Assembly (NCBI RefSeq): GCF_903642285.1
Contig: NZ_CAHJWJ010000004.1
Coordinates: 1-64,000, forward strand
Length of the DNA stretch: 64,000 bases
Origin: Sphingomonas bacterium
Lineage (GTDB): Bacteria > Pseudomonadota > Alphaproteobacteria > Sphingomonadales > Sphingomonadaceae
Reading direction: 5' to 3'
The notes below the pieces were generated by a model. The model was not told where the DNA came from and ran no database searches. It saw only the letters and a list, made by a program, of their open reading frames with translations. How positions within the stretch are numbered: position 1 is the stretch's first letter; every line of letters starts with the position of its first letter. A program made the translations under genes and the position numbers. Below are positions 16,456-25,930 of this stretch, one piece after another.

Positions 16456-18414
16456 TCAATAGCGGAGCCGGACGCCGCCATAGGCCGCCCGGCCCGGCAC
16501 GCCATATTGGTAGATCGTCTGGTAGATTTCGTTGAACAGATTATCGACGCGGCCATAGACCGCGATGTTGCGCGTGACGGGAAACGAGGCGCGCACGCCC
16601 GCGAGCACATAGCCCTTCAACCGCTGGCTGTTCGACGCATTGTTGTAGCTGTCGCCGATATCGCTGACGGTCGCGCCCGTCTCCAGCCCGAACGACCAGC
16701 GATAATCGGCGTTGACCGTCACGCTCTGGCTCGGCCGCAGCGCCAGACGCTTGCCGAAACCGGTCCCCGGCGTACGGTTCTCCGCGTCCAGATAGGTATA
16801 GCTGCCGACCAGCGTGAACGCCGGGGTCGGCTTGACCGTCAGCGCGACCTCCAGCCCCTGCGACAATGCCTTTGCGACATTGTCGTAGGTACCGAACCGC
16901 CGGTTGACGCAGATGCCGGTCAGCGGCGCGGTGCAGGAGACGAAATTGATGAGGTTGTCCGAATTCCGATGGAACCACGTCGCGCTCGCCTCGACCGCGC
17001 CCTCCAGCGCGTGCTGCGTCACCCCTGCGTCCCAGCCATGCGAGCGTTCGGGTGCCAACAGCGCGTTGCCGTACTCGCTTTGCAGCTGGAACAATGTCGG
17101 TGCCTTAAAGCCTTCGGAATAGCTGCCACGGAACACCGTCGATCCGCCATTGGGCGAATAGACGCCGCTGCCCGAGAAGGTCGTCGCGTCGCCGGACGCG
17201 TTGGGGCCACTCTGGGTGATGCTGTCATGCCGCACCCCACCGGTCAGGCTCAGTCCGGTCATCGGCGTCGCGACCAGCTGACCATAGACGCTGAACGTCC
17301 GCGACCGGCCCGGGGTGTTGCCGGTGTAGACATCGGCAAAACCATAGCTCGCGGTACGGAGCCTCGTCACTTCGCGTTCGGCACCGAAGGTCGATTGCAG
17401 CACCGATCCGAGATCGACATTCCCCTGATATTCCAGGCGGTCGGCGCTGCCATTGGCGTCGAACGTCTCGGTCGGGCTGCTGTCGGGATCGAAGTCCCGC
17501 CGTTTCGTGTCGGTGTGCGCGTAACCGAAGCGATTGCGGAAATGCCCGTCGAACAGCCCCGCATTCAGCCCCGCATAGCCCACGATCTGCTTCGCCAGTT
17601 CATATTGGCGCGTATCGCCGAAGACGTAGTTCGGCGGCGGGAAACCGTCGAAGTCGGTGCGCCCGTTCGAATAGAAGCCGCGCAGGTCGACCGACAGATC
17701 CTTCGCCAGCGCGATGTTCACGCTGCCGTTCGCGCCGAAATCGCGGTAGCCGTCGCGCTCCTTGCCCGCGAAATACGCGGAGTTGCCGTCGGTCCGGTAA
17801 TAGCCCGCCCCGAAGCTCGCCGATACCGGACCGATCTTGTCGGAGATGTTGGCGAAGCCCTGGCCGGTATCGTGCCAGCCGCCCTCGGCGCGCGCGTTGA
17901 TCTCCAGATGGTCGCTCGGCTGGCGGGTGATGATATTGACGACGCCGCCGATCGCTTGGTTGCCCCACAGCACCGACTGTGCGCCGCGCAGCACCTCGAT
18001 CCGCGCGATGTTGCCGATCAGCAGCGTTCCGAAATTGAACCCGCCCCCCGGTGACGCCGGATCGTTGAGCTTCACCCCGTCGATCAGCGCCACCGTCTGG
18101 TCGGTCTCGGCACCGCGGATGCTGAGCGATGTGACAGTGCCGACCCCGCCGTTGCGCGCGACGGTGACGCCAGGGGTCTGCAGCAACAGATCGGATACCG
18201 TCGTCGCCTGGCGCGTCTCGATGGTCGCAGTGTCGAGCACCGTCACCGACTGGCCGACATGATCGACCGGTGTCACGGTACGGTTGGCGGTGACCACGAT
18301 GTCGATGCCCGCCTGGGCGGCCTGTTCGAGACCGGCGGTGGACTGGGCGGATTGGGCAAGCGCCGGTGCGGTGCAGGACAGCAGCGGCAGCAGGATCAGG
18401 CAAATGGTCTTCAC
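16456..18414 (-). CDS. btuB: TonB-dependent vitamin B12 outer-membrane receptor
   Basis: A 652-residue outer-membrane receptor. Signal peptide (VKTICLILLPLLSCTAPALA) is followed by a TonB box region (IDIVVTANR), a plug domain with SVTVLDTATIETRQ, SIRGAETDQTVALIDGVKLND and IEVLRGAQSVLWGNQAIGGVVNI, and a 22-strand barrel ending in VRLRY, an aromatic end for BAM recognition. The GTG at 18414 gives the proper signal peptide; ATG 18444 adds ten residues. First gene after the cobalamin riboswitch, which supports B12 as ligand. Confidence 0.93.
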   Translation of the reverse strand: MKTICLILLPLLSCTAPALAQSAQSTAGLEQAAQAGIDIVVTANRTVTPVDHVGQSVTVLDTATIETRQATTVSDLLLQTPGVTVARNGGVGTVTSLSIRGAETDQTVALIDGVKLNDPASPGGGFNFGTLLIGNIARIEVLRGAQSVLWGNQAIGGVVNIITRQPSDHLEINARAEGGWHDTGQGFANISDKIGPVSASFGAGYYRTDGNSAYFAGKERDGYRDFGANGSVNIALAKDLSVDLRGFYSNGRTDFDGFPPPNYVFGDTRQYELAKQIVGYAGLNAGLFDGHFRNRFGYAHTDTKRRDFDPDSSPTETFDANGSADRLEYQGNVDLGSVLQSTFGAEREVTRLRTASYGFADVYTGNTPGRSRTFSVYGQLVATPMTGLSLTGGVRHDSITQSGPNASGDATTFSGSGVYSPNGGSTVFRGSYSEGFKAPTLFQLQSEYGNALLAPERSHGWDAGVTQHALEGAVEASATWFHRNSDNLINFVSCTAPLTGICVNRRFGTYDNVAKALSQGLEVALTVKPTPAFTLVGSYTYLDAENRTPGTGFGKRLALRPSQSVTVNADYRWSFGLETGATVSDIGDSYNNASNSQRLKGYVLAGVRASFPVTRNIAVYGRVDNLFNEIYQTIYQYGVPGRAAYGGVRLRY

Positions 18415-18560
18415 GGATATCCCCTTCACGATGGACGGGGACATGCGCGACGCAAGCGCCGGAAGGATCATCCCCCCGTCGCACACGGCCCCAAGGCACG
18501 TCGTCACGCGAGGAAGAACCTCGATCGCCCGGAACACCCCGTCCGCGCGAAGGACAAACA

Positions 18561-18743
18561 GCGACAGGCAGGTCTCCTGGCTTCCGGGTCGACACCTCGT
18601 CCTGCCTTCCCGAACCCGAAGGTTCAGTGGCGCGAATGGGCGAGGCTCGCCGGTTACAGTTGCGGGCACAGCCCCGGATTACACCGGCCTTTCGGCCGGG
18701 GCTTCCGGGTTCCCTTTTCATTCCATCTCTGGAAACCTGTCGC
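18561..18743 (-). ncRNA. cobalamin riboswitch
   Basis: Read on the minus strand it has the full cobalamin aptamer signature: an outer stem GCGACAGG (18736-18743) with CCTGTCGC (18561-18568), GGTGTAATCCGGGGCTGTGC, the CCCGCAACTGTAA core, GCCACTG, and the B12 box GCCAGGAGACCTGCC (18567-18581). It is 147 bases upstream of the btuB start, leaving room for an expression platform at 18415-18560. High adenosyl- or methylcobalamin would turn off the operon btuB to cobC. The divergent cobU start lies only 37 bases past its 5' edge. Confidence 0.96.
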
Positions 18744-18780
18744 GGTTGCGCCTTTAAGCCGCATCGGCGATGGGGGCAAG

Positions 18781-19284
18781 ATGGCAACGACGACCCTGTT
18801 CCTCGGCGGTGCCCGGTCGGGCAAGAGCCGGCTGGCGCAGGCGGCGGCGGAGGCGCTGCCGGGACCACTGGTCCATATTGCGACCGCGACCGCGGGCGAC
18901 GCCGAGATGGCGGAACGGATCGCGCGCCACCAAGGCGACCGCGGACCGCGCTGGCGAACGGTGGAGACACCGATCGCGCTGGCGGATGCGATTGCGGAGG
19001 CCGCGCCCGCGATCATGCTGGTCGATTGCCTGACGCTGTGGCTGTCGAACCTGATGCTCGGCCGGTCGGATATCGACGCCGCGACCGCGACGCTGCTTGC
19101 TGCGATCCGTGCTGCGCAACATCCGCTGTTCCTCGTCAGCAACGAGGTCGGGCTCGGGATCGTCCCCGACACGCCGCTCGGGCGTGCGTTCCGCGACGCG
19201 GCGGGGCGGCTGAACCAGCAGGTCGCCGCGGCGGTCGACCGGGTCGAGTTCGTCGCCGCAGGGTTGTCGCTGCGGCTGAAATGA
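18781..19284 (+). CDS. cobU: bifunctional adenosylcobinamide kinase/guanylyltransferase
   Basis: A 167-residue enzyme that phosphorylates adenosylcobinamide and transfers GMP to it. P-loop GGARSGKS (9-16), a GMP-accepting His likely H50 in ARHQGDRGPRW, VDCLTLWLSNL and VSNEVGLGIVP are family marks. Starts with ATG at 18781 after a GGGGGCAAG site. First gene of cobU-bluB-metalloprotein, divergent from btuB; its promoter must overlap the riboswitch DNA. The stop overlaps the bluB start (ATGA). Confidence 0.95.
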   Translation: MATTTLFLGGARSGKSRLAQAAAEALPGPLVHIATATAGDAEMAERIARHQGDRGPRWRTVETPIALADAIAEAAPAIMLVDCLTLWLSNLMLGRSDIDAATATLLAAIRAAQHPLFLVSNEVGLGIVPDTPLGRAFRDAAGRLNQQVAAAVDRVEFVAAGLSLRLK

Positions 19285-19919
19285 CGATGCTCGCGCCCAG
19301 CTTCGACCCGGGGTTTCGCGACGATCTCGACCGGCTGTTTCGCTGGCGGCGCGACGTTCGCCATTTCCTGCCCCGCGCGCTGCCCGAGGGGGCGCTCGAC
19401 TCGTTGCTCGACACCGCCAATCGTGCGCCGTCGGTCGGTCTTAGTCAGCCCTGGCGCTTCGTGCTCGTCGATGCGCCGCCTGCGCGCGCCGCGATTCAGG
19501 CGGAATTCCTGCGCTGCAACGCCGACGCGCTGGCGGCGCAATCGGAGGACCGCGCCGCCAACTACGCACGGCTGAAACTCGCCGCGCTCCATGAGGCACC
19601 GTGCCAGATCGCGGTGTTCGTCGATCCCGATCCGGTGCAGGGGCACGGCCTCGGCCGGCTGACCATGCCCGAGACGATCGGCTATTCCGCGGTCATGGCG
19701 ATCCATACGCTATGGCTCGCCGCCTGCGCCGCGGGGCTCGGGCTCGGCTGGGTATCGATTCTCGACCCCGACCGCGTGCGTGCCGCGCTCGACGTGTCAC
19801 GGGATTGGCGGCTGGTCGGCTATCTGTGCCTCGGCTATCCCGCGATGGACGCCGACACGCCGGAGCTGGAGCGCGAAGGCTGGGACCATCGCCGCCCGCC
19901 CGCGATCGTGCAGCGATGA
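19281..19919 (+). CDS. bluB: 5,6-dimethylbenzimidazole synthase
   Basis: A 212-residue flavin-destructase of the nitroreductase fold that converts FMNH2 and O2 into dimethylbenzimidazole, the lower ligand of cobalamin. Diagnostic stretches are FRWRRDVRHFLPR, RAPSVGLSQPWRFVLVD, QGHGLGRLTMPETIGYS and GLGLGWVSILDP. Starts on ATG 19281, overlapping the cobU stop; a longer upstream frame lies in cobU. It supplies CobT on the other strand. Confidence 0.95.
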   Translation: MTMLAPSFDPGFRDDLDRLFRWRRDVRHFLPRALPEGALDSLLDTANRAPSVGLSQPWRFVLVDAPPARAAIQAEFLRCNADALAAQSEDRAANYARLKLAALHEAPCQIAVFVDPDPVQGHGLGRLTMPETIGYSAVMAIHTLWLAACAAGLGLGWVSILDPDRVRAALDVSRDWRLVGYLCLGYPAMDADTPELEREGWDHRRPPAIVQR

Positions 19920-20386
19920 CCCCGCCGGGCGGCGCGCGAGGGCTGACCGGGGGCGAACGCTCGCTGGCCGGGTCGATCTACCGCGAGGCGATCGACCTCG
20001 ACCGCGTCGAAATCCGCCGTCGACGCTGGTGGCCCTTCCAACCGCGCGACATTGTGATGGCACCGACCGGGCACATCCATCTCCACCCGCAAAGCGCCGG
20101 CTGGAGCGAGGATTTCAGCCGCGAGGAGGGGCACGGCCTGCAGGGGCTGTTCGTCCACGAACTCTGCCATGTCTGGCAACACCAACGCGGCCTGTTCCTG
20201 CCGCTGCGCCGCCATCCCTTTTGCCGCTACACCTACAGCTTCCGTCCGGGCATGCCGCTGACGGGTTACGGGATCGAGCAGCAGGCGGAGATCGTCCGGC
20301 ACGCGTTTTTGCTGCGCGAGGGGGTGGCGGTCGTAGGGGCACCGGACTTGGCACGGTATGAGGGACTACTGGCAGTCTTCGGCTAA
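19916..20386 (+). CDS. HExxH-containing protein, 'vgr-related' type
   Basis: A 156-residue protein with a zinc-metallopeptidase-like motif HELCH (H81, E82, H85) followed by VWQHQRG, similar to the DUF4157-like HExxHVWQ pattern. Sphingomonads often carry such proteins under the label 'vgr related'; true link to type VI VgrG is doubtful. No signal peptide or membrane segment. ATG 19916 overlaps the bluB stop (ATGA), so it is co-translated with cobU-bluB, although no role in cobalamin metabolism is known. Confidence 0.75.
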   Translation: MTPPGGARGLTGGERSLAGSIYREAIDLDRVEIRRRRWWPFQPRDIVMAPTGHIHLHPQSAGWSEDFSREEGHGLQGLFVHELCHVWQHQRGLFLPLRRHPFCRYTYSFRPGMPLTGYGIEQQAEIVRHAFLLREGVAVVGAPDLARYEGLLAVFG

Positions 20387-20493
20387 TCCCACCCCCGCGA
20401 AGGCCGGGGCCCAGTTGCGACGAAGAAGTTGGAGAGCGACGTCCTCTCCTTTACAACCTTCGCAACTGGACCCCGGCCTTCGCCGGGGTGACA
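20387..20493. repeat. intergenic palindromic repeat, family B
   Basis: A 107-bp inverted repeat between the metalloprotein gene and thrC, which converge here. The left arm contains GCGAAGGCCGGGGCCCAGTT and the right arm AACTGGACCCCGGCCTTCGC. Position between two gene ends suggests bidirectional termination. A related pair of arms is at 44789-44896. Confidence 0.78.
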
Positions 20494-20515
20494 TGGTTTT
20501 GCCGAGGTGATGCGT

Positions 20516-21742
<1,227 letters not shown>

Positions 21743-21786
21743 CACGACATCATAGCGGCACGCCGTCTTTCGCGTCGAGCCGGTAC

Positions 21787-21815
21787 TTGCATAGACCACT
21801 GATCGTAGCTACGAT
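21787..21815 (+). promoter_or_regulatory. brnT promoter with 14-bp palindromic operator
   Basis: TTGCAT (21787-21792) and TACGAT (21810-21815) are spaced by 17 bases, a good sigma-70-like promoter. A perfect 14-bp palindrome ATCGTAGCTACGAT (21802-21815) covers the -10 element. BrnTA operons are known to be autorepressed by BrnA or the BrnTA complex, so this is a likely operator. The expected transcript start is at or next to the brnT ATG (21821), giving a leaderless or nearly leaderless message. Confidence 0.6.
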
Positions 21816-21820
21816 ATGAC

Positions 21821-22105
21821 ATGGACATCGCGTTTGATCCCGCCAAGGATGCGATCAATCGTGAGAAGCACGGGGTGTCGCTGGGGTTCGGCGAACGGGT
21901 CTTTGACGATCCCGGATCGGTTGTCGTTCCGACCATTCGCTTCGACGACGGAGAACGGCGTGACAAGGCGATCGGACTCGTCGGCAACAGGTTGTGGACG
22001 GCGGTTTTTGTCCGACGTGGAACGACGATACGGTTTATTTCCGTGAGGAAAAGCAATGAGACGGAAATTAGAGGATATCATCGCTATTCCGGCCGATCCG
22101 GATGA
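21821..22105 (+). CDS. brnT: BrnT-family ribonuclease toxin
   Basis: A 94-residue RelE-like toxin that cleaves RNA and is neutralised by BrnA. Family marks are the opening DIAFDPAKDAINREKHGVS, the FDDPGSV strand, DGERRDKAIGLVGNRLW and the C-terminal IRFISVRKSNETEIRGYH carrying the conserved R and basic residues. Its 3' end overlaps brnA by 50 bases in another frame, the usual arrangement. Length is normal, with no sign of decay. Confidence 0.93.
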   Translation: MDIAFDPAKDAINREKHGVSLGFGERVFDDPGSVVVPTIRFDDGERRDKAIGLVGNRLWTAVFVRRGTTIRFISVRKSNETEIRGYHRYSGRSG

Positions 22106-22307
22106 CCCCGAGGATGGCGACGTCACCGAAGCGGCGCTGCGGCAGGCGCTGATCGAGCGCGACCGTCGTGTCCGGGGTCTTCAGCTAGCCCCGACCAAGC
22201 AGCAAGTGACGTTGCGGCTCGATCAGGACGTGCTCGCCAAATTCCGTGGCACGGGCCCGGGCTGGCAGGCCCGGATCAACGCGATCCTGAAAGCGGCAAG
22301 CGTTTAG
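22056..22307 (+). CDS. brnA: BrnA-family antitoxin
   Basis: An 83-residue antitoxin. The N-terminal half is acidic (PADPDDPEDGDVTEAAL) and should wrap BrnT; the C-terminal half is a ribbon-helix-helix DNA-binding domain (TKQQVTLRLDQDVLAKFRGTGPGWQARINAILK). It overlaps brnT by 50 bases, ensuring coupled production, and converges with grpE, whose stop is 2 bases away. The palindrome upstream of brnT is its probable operator. Confidence 0.92.
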   Translation: MRRKLEDIIAIPADPDDPEDGDVTEAALRQALIERDRRVRGLQLAPTKQQVTLRLDQDVLAKFRGTGPGWQARINAILKAASV

Positions 22308-22308
22308 G

Positions 22309-22836
22309 TCACCCCGCCTTCGCCACTCCGACCATCGCGGGCCGCAGCAGGCGATCCTTGATCATGTACCCGCCTTGCATTTCCTGCACGATCGTCCCCG
22401 GCGCGGCGTCGCTGGGCACCTCCAGCATCGCCTGGTGCTTGTTGGGATCAAGCGTCTCGCCGAGCGCCGTGATCCGCGTGATCCCGTTGCGCTGAAAGAT
22501 CGAGGTCAGCTCGCGACCCGTCGCGTCCAACCCGGCGACGAGCCCCTTGAACTTCGCGTCCTCGCGCAAGTCCGTCGGGATCGCCGACAATGCACGCTCC
22601 AGGTTGTCCGCGACCGACAATATGTCGCGCGCGAAACCGGTGGTGGCATAGGCGCGTGCGTCCTGCGTCTCCTTCTCCGCGCGGCGGCGGACATTCTGCA
22701 CTTCGGCCTGCGCGTACAGGACGTTCTGCTTCGCCTCGGCGAGCTGGTTCTCCAGCTCGCCGACGCGGTCGTGCTCGGCCACTTCTGGCGCGGTATCTGC
22801 GGTTTCTTCGCGCAGGTTCTCGTCGTTTTCGGTCAT
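22309..22836 (-). CDS. grpE: nucleotide exchange factor GrpE
   Basis: A 175-residue co-chaperone that releases ADP from DnaK. The acidic N-terminus is followed by a long coiled coil (about residues 25-80), then the beta-wing domain with the signature NGITRITALGETLDPNKHQAMLEV and VVQEMQ-type GYMIKDRLLRPAMV. It lies 25 bases downstream of hrcA on the same strand, the classical heat-shock pair. dnaK/dnaJ are not in the window. Confidence 0.95.
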   Translation of the reverse strand: MTENDENLREETADTAPEVAEHDRVGELENQLAEAKQNVLYAQAEVQNVRRRAEKETQDARAYATTGFARDILSVADNLERALSAIPTDLREDAKFKGLVAGLDATGRELTSIFQRNGITRITALGETLDPNKHQAMLEVPSDAAPGTIVQEMQGGYMIKDRLLRPAMVGVAKAG

Positions 22837-22861
22837 GCAAATCCCTGTAAGTTTCGGACGC

Positions 22862-23905
22862 TCAGCCCATCAGCCGGGCGAGCGTCGCTGCGGTGAAATC
22901 CACCATGGGCACGACGCGCGCATAGTTCAACCGCGTGGGGCCGATCACCCCGACCACGCCGACCACGCGTCCGCCCGCCCCGCGAAACGGTCGGGCGATG
23001 ACCGACGATCCCGACAGCGCGAACATTTCGTTTTCCGCGCCGATGAAGATCCGCGTCGCATCCCCGGCGCGCGCCGAATCGAGCAATGCCGCGATCTCCT
23101 GCTTGCCGTCGAGATCGTCGAGCAAGTCGCGCACCCGTTCCAGATCGGCCGCGGCGGCGGCATCGATCAGCCGCCCCTGCCCGCGCACGATCAGCACCGG
23201 TCGCCGCGCACCGTCCTCGCTCCACACCGCAAGTCCGCGCTCGACCAGCGTCCGCGCCGCGCCGTCCAGCGCCGCATGCCCGTCGGCCAGTTCGCGATCG
23301 ACCCGCAACCGCGCTTCCGCCAGCGTCAGCCCGCCGAGCGTCGCGGACATGTAGTTGCCGGCCTCGACCAGCGCGGACGAGGTCATGCCGCCCGGGAGCG
23401 CGATGACCCGGTTCTCGACCGACCCGTCCTCGCTCACCAGCACCGCCATCGCCTGATCCGCCGACAGCGGCACGAACCCGATCGAGCGCAACTTCACCTC
23501 GCGCTTGGGCACCATGACCAGCCCCGCGCAGGCGGACAGCCCGGACAGCGCCGCGGTCGTCGCCGCCAGCGCCTCCTCGACCGGACCGCCGCCACCCGCA
23601 CGCGATTCGATCGCCGCCCGTTCCTGCGCGGACGGCTCCAGCGCCTGCATCATCCCGTCGACGAACAGCCGCAGCCCGCGGTCGGTCGGCAACCGACCCG
23701 CGCTGGTATGCGGCGAAGCGATCAGCCCCGCCTCCTCCAGTTGCTGCATCACCCCGCGGATCGATGCCGGCGAAAGGCTGAGGCCGGACAATTGCGCGAT
23801 CGTCTTCGACCCCACCGGCGATCCGTTGGCCACATAGCTGTCCACCACCACGCGAAAGATATCGCGCGCGCGTTCGGTCAGTTCGGCGACGGGGGGTGGG
23901 GCCAT
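22862..23905 (-). CDS. hrcA: heat-inducible transcription repressor HrcA
   Basis: A 347-residue repressor of groESL-type operons, binding CIRCE elements. N-terminal winged helix with VVDSYVANGSPVGSKTIAQLSGLSLSPASIRGVMQQLEE and SAGRLPTDRGLRLFVD; central GAF-like domain; conserved C-terminal GVIGPTRLNYARVVPMVDF. It heads hrcA-grpE. No CIRCE copy is evident upstream here, so its targets are elsewhere. Confidence 0.95.
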   Translation of the reverse strand: MAPPPVAELTERARDIFRVVVDSYVANGSPVGSKTIAQLSGLSLSPASIRGVMQQLEEAGLIASPHTSAGRLPTDRGLRLFVDGMMQALEPSAQERAAIESRAGGGGPVEEALAATTAALSGLSACAGLVMVPKREVKLRSIGFVPLSADQAMAVLVSEDGSVENRVIALPGGMTSSALVEAGNYMSATLGGLTLAEARLRVDRELADGHAALDGAARTLVERGLAVWSEDGARRPVLIVRGQGRLIDAAAAADLERVRDLLDDLDGKQEIAALLDSARAGDATRIFIGAENEMFALSGSSVIARPFRGAGGRVVGVVGVIGPTRLNYARVVPMVDFTAATLARLMG

Positions 23906-23936
23906 GGATACGATCTAGGCCCGATGATGCCGCGGC

Positions 23937-24437
23937 TCAATGCGGCCCTATCCGATCCACGATCGGAAGAAGGGCAGGAGCGGAGGCAAGGGCAGCAAAT
24001 ATCCGGGCGTGGCCGGGAAACAGACATCCTCCGTTAAGAACGAAGTGCGCTGGACGATAGGCGTTGGAACTCCAGCGAATATCGATCGTGTCTCCGTCGG
24101 ACACGCTTGACCGACAAATAGAGCCGTCGGCTAAGCGCACATCGTCATGCCGGCGGTAAGGTTTGAGGCGCCTGCGAAAAGCGCGAGCCTGATCGGCGGT
24201 CGCTTGAAAAGTCGACTCTTTCCGACCGCTTTCATTTGTGATCAGAACGGTGCCCTGGTCACTCGTGTCGAGCGTCAGGGTGAACGGCGTACAACCTCTG
24301 AACGAGTAGCTCGGGCAAAGACCGCCTGGATGAAAATCGTAGGTGATCGTTTCGTTCGGCTTTACGCTCGCCGTCGCAAAGGCCGCTGCGCCAGCTAAGA
24401 GCAGCATCGATCCGACGCATATATCTCGCTTGCGCAT
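23937..24437 (-). CDS. exported DUF6438-type protein
   Basis: A 166-residue protein with an N-terminal signal peptide (RDICVGSMLLLAGAAAFATA). The mature part has the DUF6438 pattern as I recall it: YDF.PGGLCPSYS, a TLTLDTSDQGT strand pair, RRLKPYRRHDD, a C...SDGDTIDIRW segment, a later Cys and a tail ALLPIVDRIG. Function unknown; possible disulfides. ATG 24437 has a GGGGAGG site 7 bases upstream; the frame is open far upstream, antisense to rph, and is not coding there. GC is lower than its neighbours. Confidence 0.75.
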   Translation of the reverse strand: MRKRDICVGSMLLLAGAAAFATASVKPNETITYDFHPGGLCPSYSFRGCTPFTLTLDTSDQGTVLITNESGRKESTFQATADQARAFRRRLKPYRRHDDVRLADGSICRSSVSDGDTIDIRWSSNAYRPAHFVLNGGCLFPGHARIFAALASAPALLPIVDRIGPH

Positions 24438-24519
24438 CTGCACGCCTCCCCGACGCTGGGAGACTGGCGAATTCTGACTGTCGCGTCTAGAGCCACGGCC
24501 AATCACAGGAGACTCTTCA

Positions 24520-25233
24520 ATGCGCCCCAGCGGCCGCTCGCCCGACCAGATGCGTGCCATCAGCATCGAACCGCGCTTCACCCGCCATGCCGAGGGATCG
24601 GTGCTCATCGGCTTCGGCGATACCAAGGTCCTCGTGACCGCGAGCATCGAGGAGCGTGTGCCGCCGTTCCTGCGCGGCAAGGGCCAGGGTTGGGTGACCG
24701 CGGAATACGGCATGCTGCCTCGTGCTACGCACACCCGCGGCAATCGCGAGGCGGCGAAGGGGAAGCAGTCGGGGCGGACGCAGGAGATCCAGCGGCTGAT
24801 CGGACGGTCGCTGCGTGCCGTGGTCGATATGCAGGCGCTCGGCGAGCGGCAGATCACGCTCGATTGCGACGTGATCCAGGCCGATGGCGGAACGCGTACC
24901 GCCTCGATCTCGGGTGCCTGGGTCGCGCTGCGGCTCGCGGTCGACGGGTTGCTGAAAGGCGGCAAGCTGTCGACCGATCCGATCAAGCAGAAGGTCGCCG
25001 CGATATCGTGCGGCATCTATCAGGGCACGCCGGTGCTGGACCTCGACTATGACGAGGATTCGAACGCGGATGCGGACGGCAATTTCGTCCTGCTGGAAAA
25101 CGGCAACATCGCCGAGGCGCAGGCGACCGCCGAGCATGCGACCTATGACGAAGAAGCGCTGCTCCGCCTGCTCCGGCTCGCCCGGATCGGCTGCATGGAC
25201 ATCTTCGCCGCACAGGGGGCAGCGGTCGCGTGA
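24520..25233 (+). CDS. rph: ribonuclease PH
   Basis: A 237-residue phosphorolytic 3'-5' exoribonuclease that matures tRNA 3' ends. The full family pattern is present: [37 protein letters not shown]-type [40 protein letters not shown] and [17 protein letters not shown]. An AGGAG site precedes the ATG. The stop overlaps the rdgB start (GTGA), forming a nucleic-acid housekeeping pair. Confidence 0.96.
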   Translation: MRPSGRSPDQMRAISIEPRFTRHAEGSVLIGFGDTKVLVTASIEERVPPFLRGKGQGWVTAEYGMLPRATHTRGNREAAKGKQSGRTQEIQRLIGRSLRAVVDMQALGERQITLDCDVIQADGGTRTASISGAWVALRLAVDGLLKGGKLSTDPIKQKVAAISCGIYQGTPVLDLDYDEDSNADADGNFVLLENGNIAEAQATAEHATYDEEALLRLLRLARIGCMDIFAAQGAAVA

Positions 25234-25865
25234 GCGGGGGCGGCGATGCCCGGCAGGCGATCCGCAAGCTCGCCCCGGGCCGGCTGGTGATCGCCAGCCA
25301 CAACAAGGGCAAGGTCCGCGAACTGACCGCGCTCCTCGCCCCCTACGGCGTCGAACCCGTTTCCGCCGCCGATCTGGACCTGCCCGAACCGGTCGAGACG
25401 GGCACGACCTTCTTCGCCAATGCCGAGCTGAAGGCGCGCTCTGCCGCCGACCTGTCGGGCCTCCCTTCGCTGGCGGACGACAGCGGATTGTGCGTCGATG
25501 CGCTGAACGGCGATCCGGGCGTCTACACCGCGGACTGGGCGGAGGCGCCGAGCGGCCGCGACTGGGCTCTCGCCATGCGCAAGGTGGAGGATGCCTTGCA
25601 GGCGAAGGGTCCCGGCACGGCGCGCGACGCGCATTTCGTCTGCGTCCTCGCGCTCGCCTGGCCCGACGGTCATGTCGAATGGTTCGAAGGTCGCGCGGAA
25701 GGATCGCTCACCTGGCCGCCGCGCGGGACGGTGGGCTTCGGCTATGATCCGGTGTTCGTGCCCCACGGCCGGAGCGAGACGTACGCGGAACTGGACCCCG
25801 AGGAGAAGCACGCGATCAGCCACCGCGCGGACGCGTTCGCGCAGCTGGTCGCGGCGGTGTTTTGA
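25230..25865 (+). CDS. rdgB: RdgB/HAM1 family non-canonical purine NTP pyrophosphatase
   Basis: A 211-residue enzyme hydrolysing dITP, ITP and XTP to keep deaminated purines out of DNA and RNA. Motifs: [59 protein letters not shown] and the terminal ISHRADAF. Starts on GTG at 25230 inside the rph stop overlap. Length normal. Confidence 0.96.
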   Translation: MSGGGDARQAIRKLAPGRLVIASHNKGKVRELTALLAPYGVEPVSAADLDLPEPVETGTTFFANAELKARSAADLSGLPSLADDSGLCVDALNGDPGVYTADWAEAPSGRDWALAMRKVEDALQAKGPGTARDAHFVCVLALAWPDGHVEWFEGRAEGSLTWPPRGTVGFGYDPVFVPHGRSETYAELDPEEKHAISHRADAFAQLVAAVF

Positions 25866-25930
25866 AAAGTGGAAGGGTGTCGACATTCGTGGTGACCAAC
25901 TTGCACCTCACGTCAAGACAGGATGATCAG

